Shown here piece by piece: positions 22,298 through 33,849 of a DNA stretch of 64,000 nucleotides. Made by a program: the position numbers and the translations under genes. Below the pieces are notes generated by a model. The model had not been told where the DNA came from. It did no database searches and saw only the letters and a list, made by a program, of their open reading frames with translations. Every line of letters starts with the position of its first letter. The stretch's first letter is position 1. The DNA lies in the NCBI GenBank assembly GCA_029379385.1, contig CM055615.1:2418001-2482000 (forward strand), in the 5' to 3' direction. This stretch comes from Quillaja saponaria (lineage: Eukaryota; Streptophyta; Magnoliopsida; Fabales; Quillajaceae).

Positions 22298-23854
22298 TCA
22301 CGTTTAGTGGATTTTTTAAACTTTTTCTTCCTAAAATTCAACTTTGTTGTGTAAGAATTTTTTTTCAGAGATCTACTACTTGGGAAAGATCATAGTATAT
22401 ATTTTTTACATCAGACAAAAGAGATTTTTGGTCATGAAGACTGCAGCCAAATGGAATGAATAATGAATTATTGATTGTACTGCTTAAAATCATGCTCCTA
22501 TTATTTTCTTTGTTGATTTATGGAATTTATGGAGTTCTTTTTATTTAGCATGAGATATTAGTTTGTAACCATTAAGTCTTGAACTTTATGGCGAGGGGTC
22601 CATCACCGTTTCAATAAATTTATGAAGTCTTTATTTTTACGGCACAAGAGTCTGGGTCCGCTTATTGCACTACTTCTATGAGAAATTCAATTTATTTTTT
22701 TAAGTATCATATAGCAATAAATAAAAAAGCATTTATTTTAAGATGGTAAGAGTTTGTCTATTATGTGTGCACGCGGCATATGATATTATTTTTATAAAAA
22801 TATAAAAGTTCACTTAATATTTATTTTAAAAAATAAATAATTATTTATAATATATGATTCAAGTTTAAACTAGTTGAAAAGTCTCTCACATATTAAGAGT
22901 TTGAACTTGTAAAAAAATATTTGTAAAGAGGTAGCTGAGAATCCCAAAAGATATTATTGTAAAAAATTAAAAAAATAATAATAATAAATAAATCATTTTT
23001 CTTTGTAGACATGCTATCATGTAATAGATAAATCCTTATTATTGTATTTTTTTTATTGAAAGTATTTACTTTATTCTACTCCAAATATTTATACGCTTTC
23101 TTTTATGTTTGGGTGGGCTGCAAACTTATATTTTCTTTCTCGTCAATAATTGTAATTTTTTATATAAATGTACAACTAAACAATTCAACCAATCTTAAAT
23201 ATGCAGTTTTTTATAAGTAATTAATAACTAAATATATTTTACTGTTTCAATCCTAATTAAATTATATTCCTTCAATATCTAAGTATAGAATATTTAATGC
23301 AGCTAAATTTTTATATAAAATAAAAAATAAAAATTTGAGAAACATTATAAATATCATTATCAAATCAGTATATACAAATATAGGCAAACCCAGGATTTTT
23401 TAATAACCTAGATCAAGCTCATAGTAATATTTTAATTAATTTTTTTTATATATAATTTATTATAAAAAATACTTAAATTTCAATAATATAGATTAAAATA
23501 ACAAAATTAATAAAAAAAAAATTAAATCCATTCTTTTTTTCTTTTTGATCTCACTGACTATTATTTTCAACCTTTTAAATCTAAACTTAAATTAAACCAT
23601 TTTAGAATTTAGTATTATATGTTCTCGAATTTATCCTAATATTTTCACTCAAAATTAAAATTATTTTAGTATTTATGGTATTCATCAACATGAAAGTTGG
23701 AATCTAAATTATGGTATAAGAGCCAAAAAAAAAAAAATGCCTTTCATCGTTAAAAATTTAAAATTAATAAAAGTAAACAATCTATGCTTTTAGTGGTGGA
23801 GATCAAAATAAATATAATAATAGTGATGAAATGTGAATCCAAATATAAAAATAA

Positions 23855-23895
<41 letters not shown>

Positions 23896-23991
23896 TTTTA
23901 GAAGCATTAATTAAGTTTAAAATATGATAACAAGTATATAATCATAGATAATTTAGGTATATATATATATATTTTTTTTGACATAGATAGT
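22298..23991. other. AT-rich intergenic region
   Basis: No gene was recognised. It contains a long (AT)n microsatellite at about 23859-23891 and ends at the target site of the MULE. Confidence 0.6.
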
Positions 23992-24000
23992 ACTTATATC
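23992..24000. repeat. 9-bp target-site duplication, left copy (MULE)
   Basis: ACTTATATC precedes the left terminus AGGTTTTTGGACAG and is repeated exactly at 34284-34292. Nine bases is the hallmark of Mutator-type insertion. Confidence 0.92.
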
Positions 24001-24310
24001 AGGTTTTTGGACAGAAGGGTCCAAGTTCCAAAAATTTTGTACAAAATGGGGTAAACTTTGAAACCGCATTTTCAAAAACATTTTTCTGGTCCGACTCACC
24101 ATGCCATGTCAACCCACAGACCCCACAGCACGCACCTCACGAGTTTACGCCGAGAAAATTAATTGAGTCCTGAAACTGGGTTTTTAAAAACCCAGTTTCA
24201 TTTAAATTTTGTCCCCCCGAGGCCCCGCCTCAGGGGCCAGCGGGGGACAAAAGCCGGTTTCAGCTAGACCCCTACCCTGCGCCCTCTGCAGCCCTAACCC
24301 CCTCACGTTT
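24001..24310 (+). repeat. MULE left terminal inverted repeat
   Basis: It matches the complement of 33850-34283. It contains a perfect 28-bp palindrome at 24172-24199 (arms GAAACTGGGTTTTT) and a GC-rich nested hairpin at 24211-24248 (outer GTCCCCC/GGGGGAC, inner GGCCCC/GGGGCC). Confidence 0.88.
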
Positions 24311-25260
24311 TTGTGTTTTTTTTTAATTTTTTCTTTTCATGAGTTGAAAATATTTTTAATTTCAGATATATGATAATTATTTTATTTTTTTCATGAGTTG
24401 AAAATATTATTAATGTCAAATATATGATAATTTGTAAGTGGGTTTTTTTTGAAATATGTGATAATTTATAAATTTAAATTTTATGAAATTTTTTTAATTT
24501 TTATTGTATGATATTTTTAAAGTTTAAAATATATAGTAATTTTTTAATTTTTAGTGTATGATATTTTATAAATTTAAAGTATATGATAATTTTAAAATTT
24601 GTTATTTTTAGAATTTAAGATTTTGATAATTTTTTAATTTATAGTGTATCATAAATGTTTTTATTATAGTTTATGATATTTTAAAATTTTAAAATTCATG
24701 ATAACAATTAAATATAGATTATATGTTAATTTATATATTATAGTTTATGATATATTTAAATTTTAAAATGTATGATAAATTTTAAAGTGTATAATAATTA
24801 TATAGAATTTAAAATATATGATAAATTTTAAATTTATAGTGTATGATAGTTTTTAAATTTTAAATTTTGGTATTTTAGAATTTAAGATTTTTGATAATTT
24901 TTAATTTTATAGTGTATCATAAATGTTTTTATTATAGTTTATGATATTTTAAAATTTTAAAATTCATGATAACAATTAAATATAAAGTATATGTTAATTT
25001 ATATATTTATAGTTTATGATATATTTAAATTTTAAAATGTATGATAAATTTTAAAGTGTATAATAATTATATGAAATTTAAAATATATGATAAATTTTAA
25101 ATTTATAGTGTATGATAGTTTTTAAAGTTATAATGTATGATATTTTTAAATTATATTATAATGTATGATATCACAAATTTTTAAATTTTACTATATTAAA
25201 TTTTTAAACTTATAATTTAATTTTTAATTTAAAGTGTATAATTTTTAAACTTATTTGAAA
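24311..25260. repeat. AT-rich left subterminal region with 267-bp tandem duplication
   Basis: It is non-coding and built from many variants of TATGATA. A unit starting at about 24611 is repeated from about 24878 (period about 267; second copy ends near 25125). Both units contain GAATTTAAGATTTT, ATAGTGTATCATAAATG and TTCATGATAACAATTAAATA in order. Confidence 0.75.
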
Positions 25261-25407
25261 TGATTTAGTAAAAAAAAAAACATTAAATTATTTTAAAAAT
25301 TAGTGGAGCACACTTATATTAATCAAATACATATTATGAATTCTACAATTTATTTAGAAAAACTTGTTACACATTGGCGATAATAAAATAAATATGTGTG
25401 TCATTGT

Positions 25408-26043
25408 TTAACAACATGCTGGCAAAGACGATGGAAGAAAATTATGAACGAAATCATCATCACCATCACTGTCAGGGTAGTCAGACATGTTATCACCGCT
25501 CTCGTGTTGTGCATCAATTTCAACTTCCATCATGGTCGGAGTTCTTAACTCGTCTTGGCGAGCAGCCGCCTCATGCTAGGTATGGTACTTATCTAGTCTT
25601 CGATTCATTTGGTTAATTTCGGACTTTAGTCTTTCAATCACCTGAGCTATTTCACCTTGTGTTGAATGAGGTAAAGTTGCAGATATCACTTTTGGGACTG
25701 ACAGCTTGTGTAATCTACAGTATGATTCCATCTTGCACCTTATCTCCCACCATCTAATGTACTCAAGTTCCCTTGCCCAAACTACCTAATTTTCTTGTGA
25801 GACATTAGTAACTGGTCTGACCATTATATGATCGGCAATATTTCGACTATTAGTAGAATTTATAGGGACGCATTGAAACTCTCTTTGCGATCCATACTAT
25901 GTAACCTCATTCGGATCAGTATACTTGTTTACATGATGAAGATGTTGTCTCGGTGTTGATGGCTCAGGTCTAGTTCTAGTTGATGATCTGTGACCACCAC
26001 AACATCCATGACAGCCACAATGTGAGCAGGGTTGTCTTGGCAT
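25408..26043 (-). pseudogene. Unrecognised Cys/His-rich, coiled-coil-like ORF of the MULE
   Basis: On the minus strand an ATG at 26043 opens a frame of 211 codons ending in TAA at 25408-25410, broken by three in-frame TAG codons only. The N-terminus is dense in Cys and His (CSHCGCHGCCGGH), possibly metal-binding. The middle has WARELEYIRWWEIRC, then an amphipathic stretch EIAQVIERLKSEINQMNRRL likely to be a coiled coil, and an acidic tail (DYPDSDGDDDF). I do not recognise the family. Its place behind the transposase and PMD genes, in the same orientation, and a reading frame that closes cleanly when the TAGs are read as CAG suggest a real third gene of the element, not chance. Confidence 0.6.
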
Positions 26044-26454
26044 ATTTTCTTGTTATTGAGTGTGAGTTTCTAATAAGAAATGGTTGTTTGATGTTTTCAA
26101 CTTTGATAGGTTTGAAACTATTTATATAAGCAAATATTTCTTGTTATCGTCAAAATAATATCACTTGAATATATACTGAAGTAGTCAAAGATTTAATGCT
26201 TGAATGTAAAGTAATGTTAACATGTCTGTTCACACGTAAAGTAATATCAGCCTGTCTATTTACTGTTTAAATGCTTTATAAGTGAAAATACATGAACGAG
26301 TAGTCACTTCATGAAAAGATTGCGTACCTCATTCTAATTATTACATGCTTCATTATAAAGTGATGATAGCATGTCTGTTTATTAAAACAATACTTGAAGA
26401 TTTATGTAATAATTTCAGTATTTAAGATAATAATAATTATTAGACAATTGAAAA

Positions 26455-26505
26455 ATTCCACCTTGAAGTAGTAGGGGGTTTGGCAGACCCCTACCTGTTT
26501 ATTAA
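26455..26505. terminator. Hairpin-bearing 3' element behind the PMD gene
   Basis: GTAGGGG (26471-26477) and CCCCTAC (26488-26494) form a stem with a short loop, followed by CTGTTTATTA. Nearly the same 45 bases occur at 28820-28872 behind the transposase gene. On the minus strand both copies sit 130-180 bases past the end of a coding region, which suggests a shared 3'-end or poly-A region; that role is inferred. Confidence 0.45.
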
Positions 26506-26633
26506 AAAGTAAATTCCAATTTACAAGTATAACTAAATTAAAACATAAACCAGGAAGACTCTTCCCATTACAAGTAACAAACACAAAAATAAAAAAATAA
26601 AAAACTTAAATAAGGATTTCGGGCAATACTGGT

Positions 26634-28707
26634 CTACAAAAAATGACCCCCTGTACCACATGGGTGTGGTCTTATCCTTCTTGCTAGGTTTTGCCTAGGT
26701 GGTACATCAGCTGTGTCACTAAGATCTTCTGACTAAGGTATGTCATCAACACCGCTAAATCCTTCGTCTTCTTGCATACCTGAACCCATATCCGGGTCAT
26801 ATGATGCTGGTGTACTACCATACTGAAAGTATGACACTTGCGGTATGGGAGAGTTAAAAATCTCGTTTGATTGCTGTGCAAAGTCTAGCATAAACTGTTG
26901 ATTCATAGCTGAAGTACTGGCCATATATATGGAGGTGGAGACATATGTGATGGTGATGGAATATACACATCTGATGGTCGGACATCAGCATCAACACGTC
27001 CATAAGGTATTGACGGTCCAGGGACATCATTCTTACTGCGTCTGCAACGTTGTGATGACATAGATGATGATGATGTCGAATAAGTAGAATATGAAGGAGC
27101 TGGAGCATGGATAAGACCAACTAGTGTAAGATATCTCTTACTAATACGTCTATACCATTCATTGTACTCAGGCGTATAAGCAGCATGACCATGTGCAACC
27201 TCCCTTATCTAGACCAGATAGTATCTCATGCCCCAAATGGCTAAGTGGTTAGCATGTAGCCAACGGTAGTATGTGACATTCCGTCCCCGAAGATCACATT
27301 TGTGCAAGGTTTGATCGGCCTCTATGTCAGCAGGGTTTTCTAGTATAGGTTGCTGATATCCAAACTGATGCATTACCCTATCCACCTTCTGATACTCAAC
27401 AATATGAAAACATATTAAGAGTACTTTAGCACCCTAAATATGCTAGTCTCGATACCAATAGTTTGGGATCAAGTGCCTCAGCTCATCATCAATGTATGGT
27501 AATGATATAAACTGCAACCAAAAAATAATGTCAATATTTTAATAAATAAAACATTGCAACATGAATATGTTAAATGGTACATAGATATAAGATAAACTTC
27601 TAATTATCTGCTCTGCTGACATCCTGTCTAGCATCTCCCTATACCATGACACCACATTATGGCCAATTTGAGTTACTTTGAACTTTATTCTCCACCTGCA
27701 AGTAATTAAAAATGTTAATTACAAGTCATTTATGTACCACACATTATAAGCAAATGCATAAAACTAATAATTTTACATACCTCACGCCTAAAGGACAAAG
27801 ATTATCCCACGAAATTTTTGTCTCCTTCCTCGGTGCGAGAAAGGGTAGTCTCTCCCATGCCCATACCTGGAGTAATATCAAAGGTCCAGCAATTTCAGAT
27901 GCATCAAGATGAGTGGCATGACACATCTCCCTATACAACCATGCCAGGGAGGTACTGCCCCAGTTGTACTATCTAGCGACATCTAGGTTTTCCAGCAAAG
28001 ATAAGAAACAAATGTGCACATGGGTACTCGTCTTACTGGTGAATAACAATCCACCCATCAGCTATAATATATAAGCTCGCGCATATCTCGGTGCTATAAT
28101 GTCATCACCGTCGACTAGGAAAATTCTGTAATGTCATTCCTAACCAGCTCATATTCAATGTCTTACCCTTAATGATTGTAGCAGGGGGCACAACTCCCAA
28201 TAATCGCTTTTACTCATTAACTACGTCGGCACCAACTAGGCCAAAGACAGGCTCACCGTCGACAGGTAAACCCAATAGAATACTAATATCCTGTAGTGTG
28301 ATGGTGGCCTTGCAGTGAGACAGATGAAATGTGTGAGTTTCCGGCCTCCATTGCTCGACTAAAGCTGTCACAAGGTGCCAATCAAGTGAGATAAACCCCA
28401 CCCTGATCACACCACCAAAACCTGCCCTAATCATATACTCCAATACACGAGGATTAATATTATTAATATTATTAAGAATCTCCCGGTCGAACACCGCCTC
28501 CTTCCGACTGCATCTCAGGACATAGGTCTCGCTCTAAAATTTTAAAAATATATTAGTAAGAACATTTCCGCTAATAAAATGAAATTGAAAAATTAAAGGT
28601 AAATCGATTTGTTATTTACATACTTGGTGATCCGTGAAAACTCTAACGGATCGATGGCTATCATGTAGTCTAAGGACTGAAAGATCTACTAGGGCTACGG
28701 GATCCAT
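26634..28707 (-). pseudogene. Plant mobile domain (PMD) protein, MAIN/MAIL1-like, decayed
   Basis: Exon 1 (28707-28624) reads MDPVALVDLSVLRLHDSHRS and ends at CAA|GTATGT. Exon 2 starts at 28533 and reads YVLRCSRKE, then GFGGVIRVG, LVTALVEQWRPETHTFHL and DISILLGLPVDGEPV, the PMD core, to a TAA at 28210-28212; the family-like PPATIIKGKTLNMSWL follows. Later exons include a SEIAGPLILLQVWAWERLP block at about 27840-27900, RWRIKFKVTQIGHNVVSWYR at about 27640-27695, the KV.LICFHIVE.QKVDRVM.QFG block near 27350-27430, and a C-terminus ending PHPCGTGGHFL at 26634. Several TAG stops interrupt it, two near 27440. PMD proteins of hosts (MAIN, MAIL1) act in meristem maintenance and silencing; transposon-borne copies are common and their role is unclear. 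Confidence 0.82.
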
Positions 28708-28819
28708 GAATCTACATAACAAAAGATAAATCAAATACAATGTTAATATGCATACAATACAATAATGTTACGATTTAATGTAATGGGGAAAGACTTAGAT
28801 AAAATGACAAATACTTAAA

Positions 28820-28872
28820 AAAGTCTACCTTCAACTGGTAGGGGGGTTTGGCTTACCCCTACCTGTTTATTA
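28820..28872. terminator. Hairpin-bearing 3' element behind the transposase gene
   Basis: GGTAGGGG (28837-28844) pairs perfectly with CCCCTACC (28856-28863); CTGTTTATTA follows. It is the sister of the element at 26455-26505. Confidence 0.45.
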
Positions 28873-29004
28873 ATTTCAAAATAATTTTACATGACATGTG
28901 GGGGACATAATGCCTAATATATGCATAATAAAAAACTAGAAAGAAATACATAAATAAGAAAACTCTTACATTTACATTAAAGTATAGAATGTGATCATAG
29001 AAGT

Positions 29005-31527
29005 TGTGTTTTAAGATTGTGTAGTGTTAGGACAATTTTTATGATTGTGTCCCTGTTGCCTACATAAACCACACCTATGTTGCCTCGTGGACTCTGTAAT
29101 AGTCCATCTCATTATGAATGCGATGTGTTTTCGGCCTACCCTTCTTTAGCAATTTGGACATGTCGGAAAGCACATGGGGGAACTGGAATTCCGGCCAATA
29201 GTCATCATGCATCACTGGGTTGAATTGTGGAGTGTATACAAGCTCCTGATTTCTCAATTTATACCACTTCCCAATAAAGTCGTTATAGTTCAGATGCATG
29301 CTTGCACAAGCTGCTATAACATGCGAGCACGGGATCATGTATTGCTGGGGTTTGTTACATGTGCACGTTCTTTCATTTAAACGCACAATGTGCTGGTTGC
29401 TTCCTTTTTGGGCTTGCCATCCACGAAATTGCGTCTTTATTTCAATTATTCCCCAAACCGGTATGAAACTGTCTCAACTCGTGTCCACCTGCTCTCTCTA
29501 CCCAATTTTGGATTCTGTCTATAGTGTCGGTTGTGTATTGATTGCCAGCATTTAGCTGAGTATTAATCTACGCCCGAGGTTCCACGAAATATTTAACACA
29601 CCGGTAAAATGTCAACCGCACCAATGCAGTGATTGGGACTTGTCGCGCTCTCTTCAAGACATTGTTCATGCACTCCCTCAAGTTCGTGGTCATCAAGTCA
29701 AAGCGGTGACCTCCGTCATGTGCCAATGCCCACTACTCCAACGGAATTCTACCAATTCATGCATGCATACTCAGAGTCTATGCGGACAAACTTATCGAAA
29801 TATTTATCGAACTTGCGTTTTTGAGTTTGACTAGCAGTATGGAAAAAGAGATTATTTGCTTTCATATTCTTGTGGGTCTTATGAAAGTTGCTTGCAATGT
29901 GCCTAACACAAAAACGGTGATACCTATAAGGCTCAGTCCAGCTATTCTGAGGATCTGAAGCAGGTAGCAATTATCCCGGCATGACGATCAAATATTAAGC
30001 AAACACTCACTCGTTGCGTTACATGCATACGAAGCAAACTTAAAAACCATCCCCAGCTATCTGTGTTCTCCTCCTCAACAACTGCAAATGCAAATGCAAC
30101 TAGAACTAAACTATTGTTACCATCAATAGGCAACTAACAATTTTTCAGTGTACTTTCCATAGAGAAATGTGACGTCAATCTGAAGAACTGGTCTACAATG
30201 ATGGAAGGCCTCGATAGATGGCCCAAAAGCCCAGGAATACTCTCTGGAATATAACCTGTCTAGGATTATTAGTTGGGTTCATTTTTCATTCGAAGCGTGT
30301 GCCTAGAATTGGTGACACGAAGTGCATTTAAATATCTAGGAAGGTCACTGTAGGATTCCTCCCAATTACAGAACACAAGATTTATTGCTTTCTTCTTCGC
30401 TTTGAATATTTTGCTCAAACTTGGACTATAATGGAAGTGATCTTTCATCATTGTAAGCAACACAAGCTCCTGGTGTAGTAGGGTCTTCATTGATAGTATT
30501 TTTGATATATTCAGCAATGATTCCCTTGTCCAGATTGATCCTGAGTCATTCCGCTATAAACACAGTTGTGAGCGACATCCAACTTTGTAATCTGAAACTT
30601 TTCAAATCTTTTACTAAAATAGTCCTCGCAACCTCCACTTGCAACCCTGTTCGTGGAGCTTGCACCTGATATCCCATGTGTCATTTTTGGACTCAACGAC
30701 TATGAAAGCCACATGGTTCATAATGTGCCAGTATTTAATAAGTGTTTTTTAACTTGGCCTTCGTGTTGAACAGCATGCCAATGTAAAATTCATTATGCAA
30801 CTCCCATTGTGCATTTGGAACAATAACAGGGTTTATTGCACATGTCCTCGCAATGTTCACGTCCGTGTAGAAGGGATTCGGGACATATTCTCAAATAAAT
30901 CTTCTTCAAGAGCCTCGATAATATCATCATCATCCACTTCAATGTTAAAATGAGGATCAACATTCAAATTAGGGATATCTTCTCCATCGCCAATAACATC
31001 ATTTATACCAGGCACTTTTGAGTTATTCATCGGTGAATGCGGCCTAAGAGATGCTGATGCTTCTCCTGCAACATGAGAACTGAACTGATCGTATTGCCAG
31101 CCTCGAAGACTGGGATTCCATGAATATGTTTTCAGGAACCGGGTCAAGTGTGTCGTGACTCAGAAACACGAGGCATGGACTCATCCTGAAGTGTGAGCCT
31201 ATGTAAATAAATCTCTAAGATAAATCCAGGGCCTTGCGCACTGGCATGCTGTAACATGCTGTACAAGTTCTCATCATTAACTACTGCAACTGGAATATAA
31301 CGGGTTGAATTATTAATAGCATTTGGAAATCGATAAATTATAGTCAGGCACTCTCTTCTTATACCAACCTTTAAGGACTTGCATAGACGAGCATGAAACT
31401 CTGCATACTTGATACTCTTGGGTACACGAATGCACTTAATGGGACATGAATCATATTTAAGTCTGTTCGAACCAGTACGCATTTCACCATTAATATAACA
31501 CATAATTCCAATTTCTTTCATTATCAA
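29005..31527 (-). pseudogene. MULE (Mutator-type) transposase, decayed
   Basis: The 5' part (31527-31144) is open and resembles the N-terminal region of plant MURA-type proteins. The next pieces (31147-30857, acidic; 30696-30511 and 30517-30269, MuDR-type DNA-binding region) are in shifted frames. Catalytic-core remnants include FDRHAGI at about 29985 and the TEPYRYHRFCVRHIASNF block near 29880-29930. The SWIM zinc finger is clear (CTCNKPQQYMIPCSHVIAAC, about 29290-29365), and a CCHC zinc knuckle CGLCRQQGHNHKNC (C-x2-C-x4-H-x4-C) follows at about 29030-29080 in a shifted frame. Many stops lie between these parts. The enzyme would cut and join the element ends; this copy cannot make it. Confidence 0.85.
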
Positions 31528-31630
31528 ATTTGCACCTTGAAAATGCTTGAAAATATTATAAAATTTCCTCCTTATATTGTTAATGAATTCACTAATTTAC
31601 ATAGATTAACTATAGACTACTAATCATAAT

Positions 31631-31780
31631 AGATGATTCAAATTATAATACCCAAATTACTAATTAATTCAAACATCACAATTAATTCAAATTAAAACTA
31701 TCCAAATTACTAATTATTTCAAACATCACAATTAATTCAAATTAAAACTATCCATATTACTAATTAATTCAAACAACACA
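31631..31780. repeat. 50-bp tandem repeat, three units
   Basis: Units of about 50 bases (AATTAATTCAAATTAAAACT, then ATCCAAATTACTAATTATTT, CAAACATCAC) are repeated from about 31680 and 31730; a diverged copy precedes them at about 31631. It lies inside the MULE, just upstream of the transposase gene (minus-strand sense). Confidence 0.7.
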
Positions 31781-32010
31781 AATTTATTAATTATAATATA
31801 TATTTTAAATTAATTATATTAAAATATTATGGTTTCATCTTTAAGTTAATTATAAATATTAATTTTGCCTCTTATGAATTAATTAAATAATAAAAAATAT
31901 GATTAAACATGAAACATAAAAATACTATCTATAAATTAATTACATTAAAACATACCAATACAAAAAAATCTATGTATAATATTTAATATTATGAATTATA
32001 TAGATTTTAA

Positions 32011-32485
32011 TTTCCTAATAAATATATTAATTAATTAATGATCATAAATATATTACTATAAATTTCCCAATAAAAATACTATTTATAAATTAGTCACTAA
32101 TTTTAAAATAAAATTACTATTTCTAATAAAGTAATAAAATCACTATTTATCATAGGTATATTACTTACCATAATTATTATGAATTAATTAAATTTTAATT
32201 TCTAATAAATATATTAATTAATTAATGATCATAAATATATTACTATAAATTTCCCAATAAAAATACTATTTATAAATTAGTCACTAATTTAAAAATAAAA
32301 TTACTATTTCTTATAAAGTAATAAAATCACTATTTATCATAAGTATATTACTTACCATAATTATTATGAATTAATTAAAATTTAATTTCCTAATAAATAT
32401 ATTAATTAATTAATGATCATAAATATATTACTATAAATTTCCCAATAAAAATACTATTTATAAATTAGTCACTAATTTTAAAATA
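32011..32485. repeat. 188-bp tandem repeat, about 2.5 units, MULE right subterminal region
   Basis: Near-identical units start at about 32011, 32198 and 32386 with TTTCCTAATAAATATATT, each with GATCATAAATATATTAC, TTTCCCAATAAAAATACT and AATTAGTCACTAA. The third is partial, and a scrap recurs near 32740. The surrounding 31780-33850 is extremely AT-rich and non-coding. Confidence 0.8.
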
Positions 32486-33849
32486 ATATATATTTTTACT
32501 AAATTACTATTTATTAATTATAATATATATTTTTAATAAATTATATTAAAATATTATGATTTCATCTTTAAGTTAGTTGTAAATATTAAATTTACCAATT
32601 ACTCTACTTTAAATAATAATAAATATCATTACACATTAAAACATAAAAATAATATCAATAAATTAATTACATTAAAACATACAAATACAAAAAAATATAT
32701 TTATAATATTAAATATTAATTAATTATATTCAAATAATAAAATCACTATTTATCATAGGTATATTACTTACCATAATTATATCATAAATATATTACTTAA
32801 CATAATTATTATGAAATAATTATATTTTATTTTTTAATAAATTCATTAATTAATTATTGATCATAAATATATTATCATAAATATTATAAATTTACTAAAA
32901 ATTACTAATTAATTTAAAATGCATCCAAATTACTAGTTAATTTAAACGTCATAAAATTATTAATTATTTCAAATCTTAAATATTATTATTTTAAGCCAAA
33001 CAAAATTACTAATTAATTTAAATGTCACATACTTCCTATTTTAAACTTATAAATATTATTTATTAATTTAAACCTGAAAAAGTTAATAATTTATCATATC
33101 ATAAATATACTAATTATTGCAATTATCATAAAAATTACAATTTCAACAAATTTCTAATTATAACATATAATAAAAATTAATATTTCAACAATTATAATAT
33201 AAAACTACTGCAAATATAGGTACATGCATACGACAATGATAAATACAACTTTCTACAAAATTAATTCTTCTTTATGACTTACTAGGTAAGAAGCAAATGA
33301 GTAAAAAGTATCAACACCGGCAACGAGATTTCAACAACAATTCTAAAAAAACATAAATAAACTTAGAATAATAATATATATATATCGATTTTAACATTAA
33401 ATGGTTTATGTAATTTCTATTTTATATTTTATTTTAAAAAATTAAATGGTATACGTAATTTAACTAATTATTATTGATTAAATATTACTAATTATAATAA
33501 ATAATATAAATTATACTTTCATCAATTGTAATATATATAATAATATATATGATTAAAATTTGTAAAAATAATAGATTGTAAATAAATTTTTTATTAATTA
33601 AATAATTTAATTTAACTAATAATAATAATAATAATTTTTTAAACAAAAATTTTATAACTTTGCAAGATTTTGCTGCAAACAAATACAAACGCTGTGAAGA
33701 AGAAACACAAATATTGCGAAGAAGAATGAAATAAGAAATTAAGGAAATAAGGGATGAAGGAAATGAGAGATCAAGGAACGAGGGTATAAAGAAAATGAGG
33801 TATTTGTAGGAGGAGAGCATTTGTAAGAGGAGAGCTCTCTGCAAAATTA

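Noticed and set aside
25398..25616. 72-codon plus-strand frame with a His run inside the MULE
   Set aside because: It is antisense to the better supported minus-strand ORF 25408-26043; the His run is the complement of Asp/Gly-Asp codons in that ORF's acidic tail.
31631..32485. CRISPR-like array of spaced repeats
   Set aside because: These are long AT-rich head-to-tail tandem repeats within a plant transposon, without short repeats and unique spacers.
33488..33844. 118-codon minus-strand frame rich in Leu, Ile and Tyr near the right MULE TIR
   Set aside because: Low-complexity AT-rich sequence gives such hydrophobic frames by chance; no domain seen.
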